64,000 nt of DNA, taken from Rhodobiaceae bacterium UBA4490. Lineage in GTDB: Bacteria; Pseudomonadota; Alphaproteobacteria; Parvibaculales; Parvibaculaceae. Shown piece by piece: positions 31,731-40,365 of the stretch. The number at the start of each line of letters is the position of its first letter. Position 1 is the stretch's first letter. The stretch spans positions 430,298 through 494,297 of the forward strand of contig DGNO01000003.1 of assembly GCA_002389665.1 (NCBI GenBank), written 5' to 3'. A model generated the notes under the pieces. The model ran no database searches. It was given only the letters and a program-made list of their open reading frames with translations, and was not told where the DNA came from. The position numbers and the translations under genes are program-made.

Positions 31731-33278
31731 CTAGGCAAGACGGGAGAGAATGTTGCGGGCCGCGATGACGGAAAACGCCATGATGGTCAGCGAAGGATCG
31801 ACGCTGGGCGGCAGAGGAAAGACACTGGGGTCGGCGACATAAAGCCCCGGCACTTCATGGGCTTCATGGCTGCTTGCCACAACGGCGCGGGACGGGTCAT
31901 CGCCCATGCGCAAGGTGCCGGCCGGATGGGGCGCGGCAAAGAGCATGGCGCCGTTTTGAATCTCCAGCGTCTCGAGCTGCGCGATCTCCTCCGGCCCTTG
32001 CAGCCTGGTGCCCGCACTGTCGGGCACGAAGATTTCTCGCGCGCCGCTTTCAAAAAGAAGCTGGGCCTGTTTTTTCAGCGCATCGCGGGCTTTGAGGACA
32101 TCATCGCCCTGCAGCGCGTAATGATAAGAGGGCGTGCCGTCTTCGCGCAGCGTTACTTCGCCGCCATGCTCATCGTCGATCCAGGCCACCGCGCTGCCGA
32201 GGCGCGGCAGCTGCGCAACAAGCCCGGCATGGGCCCCGCCAAAGCCTGGCAGCGTGACGGCCAGAAATTCCGGCTGAATCTGGTTCGGATGCAGCAAATA
32301 GCCGCCTTCCACATAGCGCCCGTTTTCATAGCGCGGCAGGCGGAAGTCCGAGGTACCGACGGCGGCGGGAATGTTATGCCAGAGATAAATCTCCTCATCG
32401 TAAAGCGCATAAAGATAAGGATTGGGATTGGTGAAAAGATTGCGCCCCACCTCGCCCGAGCCGTTCGGCAGACCCGAGCGCATCCAGATGACGGGCGAGG
32501 CATAACCGCCGGCGGCAAGCACGACGGCGCGCGCCTTTACCTCGAGCTTCGGCCCGGCGGGGCGGCCCGTGGCGCGGTCGAGAAAGCGGGCCGAGACGCC
32601 GTTTGCCCGGCCCGTGCCGGGCTCGCGGGTAATCGCCGTCACCTCGCAGTCGGCATAAAGCCGCGCGCCGGCCTTTAGCGCGGCGGGCACGTACGTCACA
32701 AGCTGGCTTTGCTTGGCATCGTAAGAACAGCCCTGATAGCAATGCCCGCTTGCCACGCAGCCGCGCCTTGCTTGCGGCACGTCTTCGATATGCCAGCCAA
32801 GGCGCGCGCCCGCCTCGATGAAAAGCTCGTTCATGCGGTTGCGGTAAACGGGGTCGGCGGGATGGACGTTGTGGTCTTTTTCGATCTCATCGAAGACCGG
32901 CGCAAGTACCTCATGCTCATGGCCGCTGACGCCTTTTTCCTCATAGATGCGGGCGCGGTCTTCGGGCAGGCGCCAGCTATCGGCCCAATAATGAACGCTC
33001 GCCCCGCCGACGCAATTGCCATACATCAGCGCAAGCTCGCCATTGGTGCTGGTGTCGAGGCCGCGCCCGCCATCGATCCGGGCGAGCATATTGTCCGACA
33101 ATTGGTCGAAATCGCCGCGCGCGGCGGTGTAATAACCGCCCTGCTCCAGAATGAGGACGGAAAGGCCGCCTTCCGCCAGATGCTTGGCGGCGGTCGCGCC
33201 GCCGCAGCCCGAGCCGATGATCACGACATCCACCTCTTCGCGAAGGTCGCGTTTTATTTCATGGCCTTCGAGGATCAT
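31731..33278 (-). CDS. GMC-family flavin oxidoreductase
   Basis: A 515-residue glucose-methanol-choline oxidoreductase. The FAD-binding start is IIGSGCGG (residues 21-27). A second FAD signature, GNCVGGASVHYWADSWR, lies near 87. C-terminal HPAGTLRMG and VADPSVFPLPPSVDPSLTIMA complete the fold, with the usual active-site His in HPAGT. An extra cysteine-rich segment CVASGHCYQGC near 176-186 resembles long-chain alcohol/choline-type subfamilies. The substrate is probably an alcohol; it overlaps the Tat subunit by four bases, as in membrane-bound sugar/alcohol dehydrogenases. Confidence 0.9.
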   Translation of the reverse strand: MILEGHEIKRDLREEVDVVIIGSGCGGATAAKHLAEGGLSVLILEQGGYYTAARGDFDQLSDNMLARIDGGRGLDTSTNGELALMYGNCVGGASVHYWADSWRLPEDRARIYEEKGVSGHEHEVLAPVFDEIEKDHNVHPADPVYRNRMNELFIEAGARLGWHIEDVPQARRGCVASGHCYQGCSYDAKQSQLVTYVPAALKAGARLYADCEVTAITREPGTGRANGVSARFLDRATGRPAGPKLEVKARAVVLAAGGYASPVIWMRSGLPNGSGEVGRNLFTNPNPYLYALYDEEIYLWHNIPAAVGTSDFRLPRYENGRYVEGGYLLHPNQIQPEFLAVTLPGFGGAHAGLVAQLPRLGSAVAWIDDEHGGEVTLREDGTPSYHYALQGDDVLKARDALKKQAQLLFESGAREIFVPDSAGTRLQGPEEIAQLETLEIQNGAMLFAAPHPAGTLRMGDDPSRAVVASSHEAHEVPGLYVADPSVFPLPPSVDPSLTIMAFSVIAARNILSRLA

Positions 33279-33859
33279 GACAGCGCCTCCAGATTTTCGA
33301 TGCGGTTGCCGGCGGGAAAGAATTTCGCGGGCATTTGCGGACCCTCATAACCGAGATGCGCCCAGGTGCGGGGATCCGTGTAATAGAAAAAGAAAACGAG
33401 GAACCGCACGCCGTTATAGATCGCCCGCTCCAGGGGGTCTTCGGAACGGGAAAGTGCGCGAAGATGCGCCTCACGTTCTCGCGCGCCCATAGAAGAGAAG
33501 CGGGAAAGGGAAGTGCCCATAAGCGGGCTATATTCGAGATAAAGCAGCGAGGCTTTCATGTCCGAAAGCAGCGTGCCGCGGTTTAAGGAAAGTTCCCGGT
33601 CGATACGCGCAGGCGTGCGCGTCTCATGAATGGAGGGCAGGCCCGGAACGGCGCCGACCAGGGTCTCCGCCGCCACGCTCAAAACCGCCAGTTCCTTTTC
33701 GCTGAGAGCCTGCGGCACCTCCCCGTTCAAAAGCGCGCCGTAATGCTCACCCCCCGGCGCGGCGATGCCCGCCAGCCCCATGACAGCGGCGCTTGCCGCC
33801 GCCGCGCCGCCCAGCATCAAAAAGCCCCGCCGCGAGGGGCCGGTTGCCTGTCGTGTCAC
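33275..33859 (-). CDS. Tat-exported small subunit of GMC dehydrogenase
   Basis: A 194-residue protein with a Tat signal: SRRGFLMLGGAAAASAAVMGLAG. The mature part (LSEKELAVLSVAAETLV...FVFFFYYTDPRTWAHLGYEG) resembles gluconate 2-dehydrogenase subunit 3, which assists folding and export of a partner GMC subunit. The partner lacks its own signal peptide and is translationally coupled here, so this subunit may carry it across the membrane. Its start lies 20 bases from the first of three operator-like palindromes. Confidence 0.82.
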   Translation of the reverse strand: MTRQATGPSRRGFLMLGGAAAASAAVMGLAGIAAPGGEHYGALLNGEVPQALSEKELAVLSVAAETLVGAVPGLPSIHETRTPARIDRELSLNRGTLLSDMKASLLYLEYSPLMGTSLSRFSSMGAREREAHLRALSRSEDPLERAIYNGVRFLVFFFYYTDPRTWAHLGYEGPQMPAKFFPAGNRIENLEALS

Positions 33860-33878
33860 TGCATCCTCCGCCAGATTT

Positions 33879-33938
33879 GGTCAAGTGACCTTTATTTAGG
33901 TCATATGACCATATTTTCAAGAAATTGGTCAAGAGACC
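33879..33938. promoter_or_regulatory. Triple GGTCAnnTGACC operator array
   Basis: Three 12-bp palindromes: GGTCAAGTGACC at 33879-33890, GGTCATATGACC at 33899-33910 and GGTCAAGAGACC at 33927-33938. The first two are perfect arms; the third has one mismatch. The first pair is 20 bases apart, about two helical turns. They lie between the divergent GMC operon (start 33859) and the TetR gene (start 33989), so one regulator could control both directions. Confidence 0.82.
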
Positions 33939-33988
33939 CTTTTGGGCTAGAAGATGGAGGGACGGGCGGACACGAAACGGAAGGGACC

Positions 33989-34558
33989 ATGAAAAGCGCC
34001 AAGGGCAAAAAACGGGCGGAGGAAATCCTCGACGCTGCAACGCAGATCCTGGTGGAAGAGGGCTATGGCGGCTTTTCCATGCGCCGGGTAGCGGAGACAC
34101 TCTCCATACGGCTCAGCAATGTTCAATATTATTTCGGCGGGCCGGGGGAGCTGCTCAGCGCGCTTTTCGACCGGGCGCTGGAACGCTCCATCACCGCTTT
34201 CAAAAGCCGCCCGGCGCAGGGCAGCCTGGAAGACCTGATCCGCTTCATCCTGGATGAGCAGCAGCCGCAGGAGTACTGCCTGATGTTCTGGGAGCTCTGG
34301 GCGCTCGCCGCGCGGGACGAAGAGATCAACGCGGTCATGGCGCGCTATTACGCGCAGTACCAAAAGCAGATCGAATATGTGCTCTCAAAAGCCGTGCCCG
34401 GCCTTGCCCCCGGCGCGCGGCGGCGGCGCGCCGTCTTGATCATGAGCCTGATGGAAGGCCTCTCGCTTTTTCGCGGCGTGGAGGGGCGGCTCGACATTCC
34501 CGCCCGCCAGCTCGACAAGGATGTGGTGGAGGCCGTCATACGCATCGCGGCGGGGTGA
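33989..34558 (+). CDS. TetR-family regulator of the GMC operon
   Basis: A 189-residue TetR regulator. Residues ~8-55 hold the helix-turn-helix (GYGGFSMRRVAETLSIRLSNVQYYFGGPGEL). The rest is an all-helical ligand domain. Start chosen at ATG 33989 with GGAAGGGACC before it: an in-frame ATG at 33905 lies within an operator palindrome. It probably represses both itself and the divergent GMC dehydrogenase operon; its ligand may be that enzyme's substrate. Confidence 0.87.
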   Translation: MKSAKGKKRAEEILDAATQILVEEGYGGFSMRRVAETLSIRLSNVQYYFGGPGELLSALFDRALERSITAFKSRPAQGSLEDLIRFILDEQQPQEYCLMFWELWALAARDEEINAVMARYYAQYQKQIEYVLSKAVPGLAPGARRRRAVLIMSLMEGLSLFRGVEGRLDIPARQLDKDVVEAVIRIAAG

Positions 34559-34583
34559 TGTGCATGACCACCCCCCGAATTTC

Positions 34584-35414
34584 CTACTCAGCGGCGACCG
34601 GCGGGACATCCAACAGCCTGTCTGCCGCGCGCCAAAGCTCATCGGGAATGATAAAGGCGTGCTCGCCGCCGGGGCTACTCCATATCCCTTCTCCACGAGC
34701 CGGAAGAGAAAGAATGATTTGAGCTTTTTCCCGTCGAGAAGGCTCAAGCATGCGCTCTAACCACTTCTTGCTACCGATGAGAATTCGCAAGTATGTGAAG
34801 CCGGGAAAATAATTTGGATCAACTTCATACAAGCTTGCAGAATTCAAAAACCCCGCCAAGCTGCCCTCTGCCCGAGAAAAATTTGTAGACCGAAGAAAAA
34901 TGGGAAAAGCATGTGCCATTCGATATGGAACGGGGCGCTTTGCAGATTGCGGAAGCTGCATGCGCGTTTGAAATCCACTTCTACGAACCCACAGCTCGTT
35001 TGGCAGATCAAGCGGCGTATCTTTTGAAACGAGAACACGCAGTTCGAAGACATTTGCGCCGCGATGCGAGTATCCATCCAACTGGATGGCTCCGACCCAA
35101 GCCGGAAGAGACAGCGTGAGATGCCTTTCGTCTTTGGGGAAGCCGAAACGTTCGGCAAATTCCGGGGAATAGAGCAACGCCCGGAAATCCATGCGGTCTT
35201 CACAAAGGCTCAGTTCCTGCACCGCACTATCATCTGCGCCCTTCTCAAGAAGGCGTGTTGCGATGCGCCCGTCAGGGCAGCGCGCTTCCTCAGCAGAGGT
35301 TGCAACCGGCAGGGCGAGCCCCAGCAAAATACCAACACCTGCCCCCAAAACTTTGGAGGAAAATCTGTCCGCACTCGCCTTGCGACGATGAAAAACGCGT
35401 TGAACCAAACTCAT
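34584..35414 (-). CDS. Exported or membrane-anchored protein of unknown function
   Basis: A 276-residue protein with a basic start (MSLVQRVFHRRKASADR) and a hydrophobic signal-like segment SSKVLGAGVGILLGLALPVATSA ending near residue 41. The mature part has paired cysteines (EARCPDG...LCEDRMDF), a beta-rich core and NELWVRRSGFQTR. No family recognised. It overlaps the lipoprotein gene by four bases (ATGA), so the two are translationally coupled and probably act together in the cell envelope. Confidence 0.62.
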   Translation of the reverse strand: MSLVQRVFHRRKASADRFSSKVLGAGVGILLGLALPVATSAEEARCPDGRIATRLLEKGADDSAVQELSLCEDRMDFRALLYSPEFAERFGFPKDERHLTLSLPAWVGAIQLDGYSHRGANVFELRVLVSKDTPLDLPNELWVRRSGFQTRMQLPQSAKRPVPYRMAHAFPIFLRSTNFSRAEGSLAGFLNSASLYEVDPNYFPGFTYLRILIGSKKWLERMLEPSRREKAQIILSLPARGEGIWSSPGGEHAFIIPDELWRAADRLLDVPPVAAE

Positions 35415-36214
35415 TCTCCCGCCAGAGGCAGAAGAACCTCCGCCACGTCCAATGCGAAGTTTTGATTGCAAGCGGCGACATATTGATTGGTGACGCGGGT
35501 GTTATAGCCCGCAACACCCAGCTTAACCGCAATCTCCTCACCCGTGATCTTGTCGATCACCCGGGTCCCAGTAGGACGGGCAACCAAACCGCTTGGCAGC
35601 TGAACCGCTTGATCCCGGAAATGCATCTGATATGCATAGCGGGACTGGAAGGCCGAAACCTTTTCAATGCCTATGCAGCTATCTTTGAAAAGCTCGGGAT
35701 AATCATTCACATACCCGCGCAGTGTCTGACTGGTTCGTATAATTCGGTCGTGCACCGCACAAGCTTCGGGCGTGCGGGGGACAATAGCATGCCGGTATTT
35801 TCCAGGTCCCGTATGGAAATCTTTTTTCCCAATAGCACTTGACTTCCATCCCTCTTCAACATGGTTTTCAACGTACGCATACCCTTTGACCAGATAATAG
35901 ATACAACCGAGGGAACATCCATCCAACGCGCTGTCGGTGTAAGGCTCGTCGCGGCCATTGTCATATGTAGCGTTCGCCAACACCTCAAAGCCTTCAACAT
36001 CGGGGATACGCTTATCTATGTGCGTACCGACGTTCAGCTCTTTACAGAATTCATCAAGCTGCTGCTGGGCAATGCGCCTGTCCTCGGCGCTCGCCGTCGG
36101 CACGAGGATTGAAACAAGCCCAGCGCTGGAACAGCCGCTCAACATGAAACAGAGCGCAATTGCCCCCAACAAACTGCCTGCCAGACCGCGCCGTGTGCGC
36201 TGCATTTCGCTCAT
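35411..36214 (-). CDS. Lipoprotein of unknown function
   Basis: A 267-residue lipoprotein. The signal peptide contains GAIALCFMLSGCSSA, with the lipidated Cys near residue 28. The mature protein has several cysteines (EFCKEL, DGCSLGCIYYLVKGYAYVE, TPEACAVHDR, DSCIGIE, ACNQNF), probably paired in disulfides. The N-terminal Met is placed at MSEMQRTRRG; earlier in-frame Mets lie in poorly conserved sequence. It is the first gene of a two-gene envelope operon. No family recognised. Confidence 0.62.
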   Translation of the reverse strand: MSEMQRTRRGLAGSLLGAIALCFMLSGCSSAGLVSILVPTASAEDRRIAQQQLDEFCKELNVGTHIDKRIPDVEGFEVLANATYDNGRDEPYTDSALDGCSLGCIYYLVKGYAYVENHVEEGWKSSAIGKKDFHTGPGKYRHAIVPRTPEACAVHDRIIRTSQTLRGYVNDYPELFKDSCIGIEKVSAFQSRYAYQMHFRDQAVQLPSGLVARPTGTRVIDKITGEEIAVKLGVAGYNTRVTNQYVAACNQNFALDVAEVLLPLAGE

Positions 36215-36313
36215 GTTGAAACCCGCCCCTAAGTGAACAATGAAGTTCATCATAAGCGGCGTTGCGGAGCTGTCCAGCATGGGATACGTGAGAGAGCGCA
36301 CGCGTTGTGCAAG

Positions 36314-37306
36314 CTACGCCATATCCGGCACAAGCACCGCGGCGCCGGTGAGGCGGCCTTCCCTGAGGTCGGCAAGCGCGGTGTTGGCGTCTTCAAGAGC
36401 GTAGCGTTTCGTGTGAGTGACGACACGGGCCTTGCGCGCGGCGGGGAAGAATTCTTGCGCATCCATGCGGGTGAGATTGGCGACGGAGAGAAGTTCGCGC
36501 TCCTCCCATAAAAGCGCGTAAGGCATGGCGGGGATGTCGCTCATGTGAATGCCGCCGCAGACAACGCGCCCGCCTTTGCGCACGGCTTTGAGCGCTGCGG
36601 GCACGAGCGCGCCGACGGGGGCGAAGATAATCGCCGCATCGAGCGGCGCGGGCGGCGGCACGTCCGAACCGCCTGCCCACTGCGCGCCGAGGGAGCGGGC
36701 GAAGCGCTGGGCCTCTTCATCGCCCGGCCGGGTGAAGGCATAAACCTCCCGCCCCTGCCAGAGGCAGATTTGCGCGATGATATGGGCGGCGGCGCCGAAG
36801 CCGTAAAGCCCGAGCCGTTTGCCCTCCCCCGCTTTCTTCAGCGAGCGCCAGCCGATGAGCCCCGCGCATAAAAGCGGCGCAAGGGAAGCGGCATCCTCGC
36901 CCTCATCGAGATCGAAGGTAAAGTCCGCATCGGCAATGACATGGGTGGCAAAGCCGCCATCGCGCGTATAGCCGGTAAAAAGCGGGCGGTCGCAGAGATT
37001 TTCTCTCTCGCCCTCACAGTAAAAACAGGTGCCGCATGTATGCCCGAGCCAGGGCACGCCGGCGCGCCTGCCCAGCCGCTCAGCGCTGATGCCTTCTCCC
37101 ACCTTGTCGATGCGCCCGACAATTTCATGGCCGGGAATGAGCGGTAGTTTCGGCTCTTTAAGATCGCCGTCCACGACATGAAGATCGGTGCGGCAGACGG
37201 CGCAGGCTTCCACTTGAAGGCGCAGCTCGCCAGGCCCTGGCTGCGGGTCTTCCCGCTCGCGGAGGATAAGGGGCCTGCCCGCTTCTTCCAGCACCATGGC
37301 TTTCAT
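36314..37306 (-). CDS. Zinc-dependent alcohol dehydrogenase family protein
   Basis: A 330-residue medium-chain dehydrogenase. Catalytic zinc ligands C38, H60 and E61 (VCRTD, PGHE) and the four structural zinc cysteines C91, C94, C97 and C105 are present. The nucleotide-binding segment RLGLYGFGAAAHI lies near residue 164. It oxidises a primary or secondary alcohol with NAD(P), or works in reverse. The start has AAGGCGGAACC upstream. The TetR gene 80 bases upstream on the same strand may regulate it. Confidence 0.9.
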   Translation of the reverse strand: MKAMVLEEAGRPLILREREDPQPGPGELRLQVEACAVCRTDLHVVDGDLKEPKLPLIPGHEIVGRIDKVGEGISAERLGRRAGVPWLGHTCGTCFYCEGERENLCDRPLFTGYTRDGGFATHVIADADFTFDLDEGEDAASLAPLLCAGLIGWRSLKKAGEGKRLGLYGFGAAAHIIAQICLWQGREVYAFTRPGDEEAQRFARSLGAQWAGGSDVPPPAPLDAAIIFAPVGALVPAALKAVRKGGRVVCGGIHMSDIPAMPYALLWEERELLSVANLTRMDAQEFFPAARKARVVTHTKRYALEDANTALADLREGRLTGAAVLVPDMA

Positions 37307-37386
37307 AAGGTTCCGCCTTGCGCATTGAAATTCCCTTCAAGCATGGCGAAGAACGCGAAGCCGGACAAGCAGGTGCAACGAAAAGA

Positions 37387-37965
37387 TCAGCGCGCGGTCG
37401 CGGCGGCGATGAGGTTCCTTGCCATGTCTTTTGCCAGGCTCGCCGCCTCCGGCATGCCGCGCACATGGGCGGTTGCGATCGCCCCTTCTTTCAGCAGCGC
37501 AAGCTGCTCGGCGAGCGCACCGGGCTCTTTCGCTCCGGCCTGCGCGCACAGGCGCTCCAGATATTCCACGATGCGCAATTTATGTTCGGCGGCGGCGCGG
37601 TGCGCGGGATGGCTCTGCTCGGCAAACTCACTCGAGGCATTGATGAAAGCGCAGCCGGAAAAGCCGAGCCCTTTGAAGGCGCGCCCTTCGAACCAGGTTC
37701 CAAGCGCATCGAACATGGCAAGAAGGCGTTCTTCCGGCTCCTTGGAGGCTTTTTCCATCTCCCCCGTCAGCCAGCCGCGGAACTGTTCGTCGCGCCGCTG
37801 CAGCACCGCCAGGATGAGATCGTCCTTCGAGCGGAAATGCTTATAAAGCGTCATCTTGGCGACGCCCGCCTCGGCCAGGATTTTATCGATGCCCGTCGCG
37901 GTGAAGCCGCCCGTATAAAAAAGCCGCAAGGCGGTATCGATAAGGTGGTCGCGGCGCGATTGCAT
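37387..37965 (-). CDS. TetR-family transcriptional regulator
   Basis: A 192-residue TetR regulator with the helix-turn-helix in residues ~7-50 (RLFYTGGFTATGIDKILAEAGVAKMTLYKHFRSKDDL). The C-terminal part GCAFINASSEFAEQ resembles regulators of oxidoreductases and quinone-responsive genes. Its own promoter holds a palindrome, AGACAGTTCTGTAC, also found in altered form in the divergent promoter. It probably controls itself, the downstream zinc alcohol dehydrogenase and perhaps the AraC gene. Confidence 0.87.
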   Translation of the reverse strand: MQSRRDHLIDTALRLFYTGGFTATGIDKILAEAGVAKMTLYKHFRSKDDLILAVLQRRDEQFRGWLTGEMEKASKEPEERLLAMFDALGTWFEGRAFKGLGFSGCAFINASSEFAEQSHPAHRAAAEHKLRIVEYLERLCAQAGAKEPGALAEQLALLKEGAIATAHVRGMPEAASLAKDMARNLIAAATAR

Positions 37966-37980
37966 GGGGTACTCCTAATC

Positions 37981-37994
37981 AGACAGTTCTGTAC
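37981..37994. promoter_or_regulatory. TetR operator, site 1
   Basis: AGACAGTTCTGTAC has a perfect ACAG-TT-CTGT core (37983-37992), located 15 bases before the TetR start codon. It shares AGACAG--CTGT with site 3 at 38077-38090. Confidence 0.6.
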
Positions 37995-38000
37995 GGTATT

Positions 38001-38019
38001 ACAGGCATGAACTGCCTGT
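38001..38019. promoter_or_regulatory. 7-5-7 inverted repeat in TetR upstream region
   Basis: ACAGGCATGAACTGCCTGT has perfect 7-base arms around a 5-base spacer. It lies between the TetR promoter site and the divergent promoter, so it could be a second operator class or an accessory site. Its sequence differs from the flanking AGACAG sites. Confidence 0.5.
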
Positions 38020-38067
38020 TTCAAGCAGATGGAGAATTTATTTCTCCTCATTCTGCTATTTTCTCGC

Positions 38068-38096
38068 TTGACATACAGACAGACCTGTCTTTACAT
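38068..38096 (+). promoter_or_regulatory. Sigma-70-like promoter with embedded operator
   Basis: TTGACA (38068-38073) and TTACAT (38091-38096) are separated by 17 bases. The spacer contains the perfect 6-2-6 palindrome AGACAGACCTGTCT (38077-38090), which matches the operator at 37981-37994. A repressor bound there would block RNA polymerase. The downstream gene is the AraC regulator. About 200 bases of leader follow with no gene found. Confidence 0.62.
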
Positions 38097-38293
38097 ACAC
38101 CTAACGCTGGCAATAATGAGAACGAGCAAGAACCGCCTTCAGACAGATTTCAGGCCCGCCTGACACGTACCCCCCGGCGCCCCGGCCAAACCCCGCCTCT
38201 CTCCCCCAAGACCGGCCGGGGCGCCCCCTCCCCCAAGAGGAGCGATGCCATGCCACCTGCTTGCCCCCGGAGCCAAATCAGGAGCGCCCTCTC

Positions 38294-39304
38294 ATGACGA
38301 GCGTGACGGCAGCTTTTGCCCGCGCCATGGCCCGCGCGGCAGGCTACGAAATGACGGCGGAGGGCGATCTTCTTTCAGCGGGCAAAATCGTCCGCCGCCT
38401 GCCCCTCTTGGAGGGCGAACGGCTGAGCGAAGAAGATCATCTCGGCCTTATTGACTGGATCCGGAAAAACCATCCCGATGAGGCTGCGCTCATTGCCGCC
38501 TATGCGCAAACGGTCGTGCCGGAGGATCTCGGCGTGCTCGGCCTTGCGATCAAAACCGCGCCGAGCCTGCGCGAATCTCTCCGGCGTATCACCCGTTATT
38601 ACAGGCTCATCACCGACACGGCGCTTTACCGGCTGGATGAAAGCGGCGCCCTTGCCGTTTTCTCCATCGAAAACCGGGCAGCGCCGCATCCTGCATTGCA
38701 GCTGCGCACCGAATGCGCGCTGGCAGGCTTCGCCGCCAATATGCGCCGCTTCACCAGCCCGGCATTGCGCCTTGCCTCTGTTTCCTTCCGCCATGCCTGC
38801 CGCGGGGAGGCGGGCCGTTATGCCGCGCTTTTCGGCTGCCCCGTTCATTTCGGCCAGGCGCGCGATGCGATCCTGCTGCAGCGCCACGTTCTGGATTTGC
38901 CGAACCAGCTTGGCGACAGCGCGGTTTGCGATTTTCTGACCGCTCACCTCGACACGGAAATGTCCCGGCTCGGCAGCGAGGCGTCTTTCAAAGACGCGCT
39001 GCGCCGCCGCCTATCCCGCGCCTTCAGCAATGGCTTGCCTCAGGCAAGCAGCATCGCCCGCGCCATGGGTATGAGCGAGCGCACGTTCTACCGCCGCCTT
39101 GCTGAAGAGGGACTGACCTACCGCGATGTCTTGCGCGAAGCACAGACATCGCTTGCCCAAGAACTTCTTTCCGAAAGCGATTGCACGATCGCGGAAATCG
39201 CCTTCCTAACCGGCTTTTCCGAACAGAGCACCTTCACACGCGCCTTCAAGCGCTGGGTCGGCCAGCCGCCGGCGCAGTTCCGCGAGCAGGCGGTGCATGC
39301 CTGA
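38294..39304 (+). CDS. AraC-family regulator with OruR/ArgR-like sensor domain
   Basis: A 336-residue AraC regulator. The N-terminal ~220 residues match the Arabinose_bd/PF12625 type found in OruR- and ArgR-like activators, with LGLAIKTAPSLRESLRRITRYYRLITDTALY. The C-terminal ~90 residues form two helix-turn-helices (SIARAMGMSERTFYRRL and DCTIAEIAFLTGFSEQSTFTRAFKRWVG). It probably activates a nearby metabolic gene in response to a small ligand. The ATG at 38294 is the first plausible start after a long leader. Confidence 0.88.
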   Translation: MTSVTAAFARAMARAAGYEMTAEGDLLSAGKIVRRLPLLEGERLSEEDHLGLIDWIRKNHPDEAALIAAYAQTVVPEDLGVLGLAIKTAPSLRESLRRITRYYRLITDTALYRLDESGALAVFSIENRAAPHPALQLRTECALAGFAANMRRFTSPALRLASVSFRHACRGEAGRYAALFGCPVHFGQARDAILLQRHVLDLPNQLGDSAVCDFLTAHLDTEMSRLGSEASFKDALRRRLSRAFSNGLPQASSIARAMGMSERTFYRRLAEEGLTYRDVLREAQTSLAQELLSESDCTIAEIAFLTGFSEQSTFTRAFKRWVGQPPAQFREQAVHA

Positions 39305-39451
39305 ACCGCTTCTCTGAAAGCGATGGCAGGTTCTGCCAAAGCTTTGGCAGAGCGGGCCGATACGAAAAACCTTCTCTCCCTTATTGCTTGATCATCGGCT
39401 TACGGAGGAATGGCACTTAGCCCTCCTCTTGGATGACAAGATTGGGGATAG

Positions 39452-40282
39452 ATGATGATCGACTTGCTCTATATGGAAAATCCGGGCAGCGCCTATTCTG
39501 CCGCTCATACAGCGCCAGCTCGGCCCACACAGCTTGACGGCGAGGACAGCCCGGACGCTTATACCCACGCTCTTTCCATCGTCGCGCACGATCTGCGCGG
39601 ACCGCTCGCCAATCTTGCGATCCTGATTGAAGATATTGCCGAAAGCGCGGCGGGTGAGGCACTGCCCCGCATTACCCGCGATGCCCGGCGCGCGGACGCA
39701 ACCCTTCAACAACTCAACAAGCTGCTCGGCGCACTTTTGCAGCGGGCGCGGCACGGGCGCGATCCGCTTTCCTGCAATCGCAGCACATTTCAGCTTCTGC
39801 CCGTGCTGGAACTTGCCGTCGCCGTCAATCAGCCGCTCGCCCGCCGCCGCGCCATCGGCTTTGACTGCCATGCAAGCGAGGCCCTTTCGCTTTCAGGCGA
39901 TCAGGAACTACTTTTCGAAGCTTTCGACAATCTGATCTCGAATGCCGTCAAGCACACGCGCGAAGGCGGCACAGTGCGCTGCGAGATGGGACCGGCGGAA
40001 GATGGCGGTATTTATATCCGCATTGCCGATGAAGGATCAGGCTTTAAGGCCACGGATCTCGCCCGCGCCTTCCGGCCTTTCGCCTCTCTTACGCCGTGCG
40101 CCGGGACGGGTATGCCTTCTCATGGCCTCGGTCTCTGGATCACCCGGCTCATCATTGAGCGCCATGGCGGGCGCCTCAACGCGCATAACCGCGCGGACGG
40201 CAAAGGCGCGGTGCTCACGATTTGGCTGCCAACCCTTGCCACGCCCAAAGCGATGCCAAGACCTCACCCTTTCCACGCCTAA
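39452..40282 (+). CDS. Soluble sensor histidine kinase
   Basis: A 276-residue histidine kinase with no sensor or membrane segment. The H-box SIVAHDLRGPLANL carries the phosphorylated H46. The catalytic domain shows NLISNAVKHT (N box), IADEGSGF (G1) and SHGLGLWI (G2). It lacks an obvious input domain, so partner proteins or its short N-terminus must supply the signal. No response regulator gene is adjacent. The ATG at 39452 follows GGGGATAG. Confidence 0.87.
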   Translation: MMIDLLYMENPGSAYSAAHTAPARPTQLDGEDSPDAYTHALSIVAHDLRGPLANLAILIEDIAESAAGEALPRITRDARRADATLQQLNKLLGALLQRARHGRDPLSCNRSTFQLLPVLELAVAVNQPLARRRAIGFDCHASEALSLSGDQELLFEAFDNLISNAVKHTREGGTVRCEMGPAEDGGIYIRIADEGSGFKATDLARAFRPFASLTPCAGTGMPSHGLGLWITRLIIERHGGRLNAHNRADGKGAVLTIWLPTLATPKAMPRPHPFHA

Positions 40283-40365
40283 GCCAACGAGATGAGCGGC
40301 GCGTGTTTCGCCCGCCTTCACCCGCGCGGGAGACCGCGCGGCAACCCAAACAAAGGATTGGACCC

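Noticed and set aside
33905..33988. Alternative start of the TetR gene at ATG 33905
   Set aside because: The codons would lie over operator palindromes, and the family N-terminus begins at the 33989 ATG.
38007..38297. 96-codon frame upstream of the AraC gene
   Set aside because: It covers the promoter and operator region, is Pro/Arg-rich and has no family.
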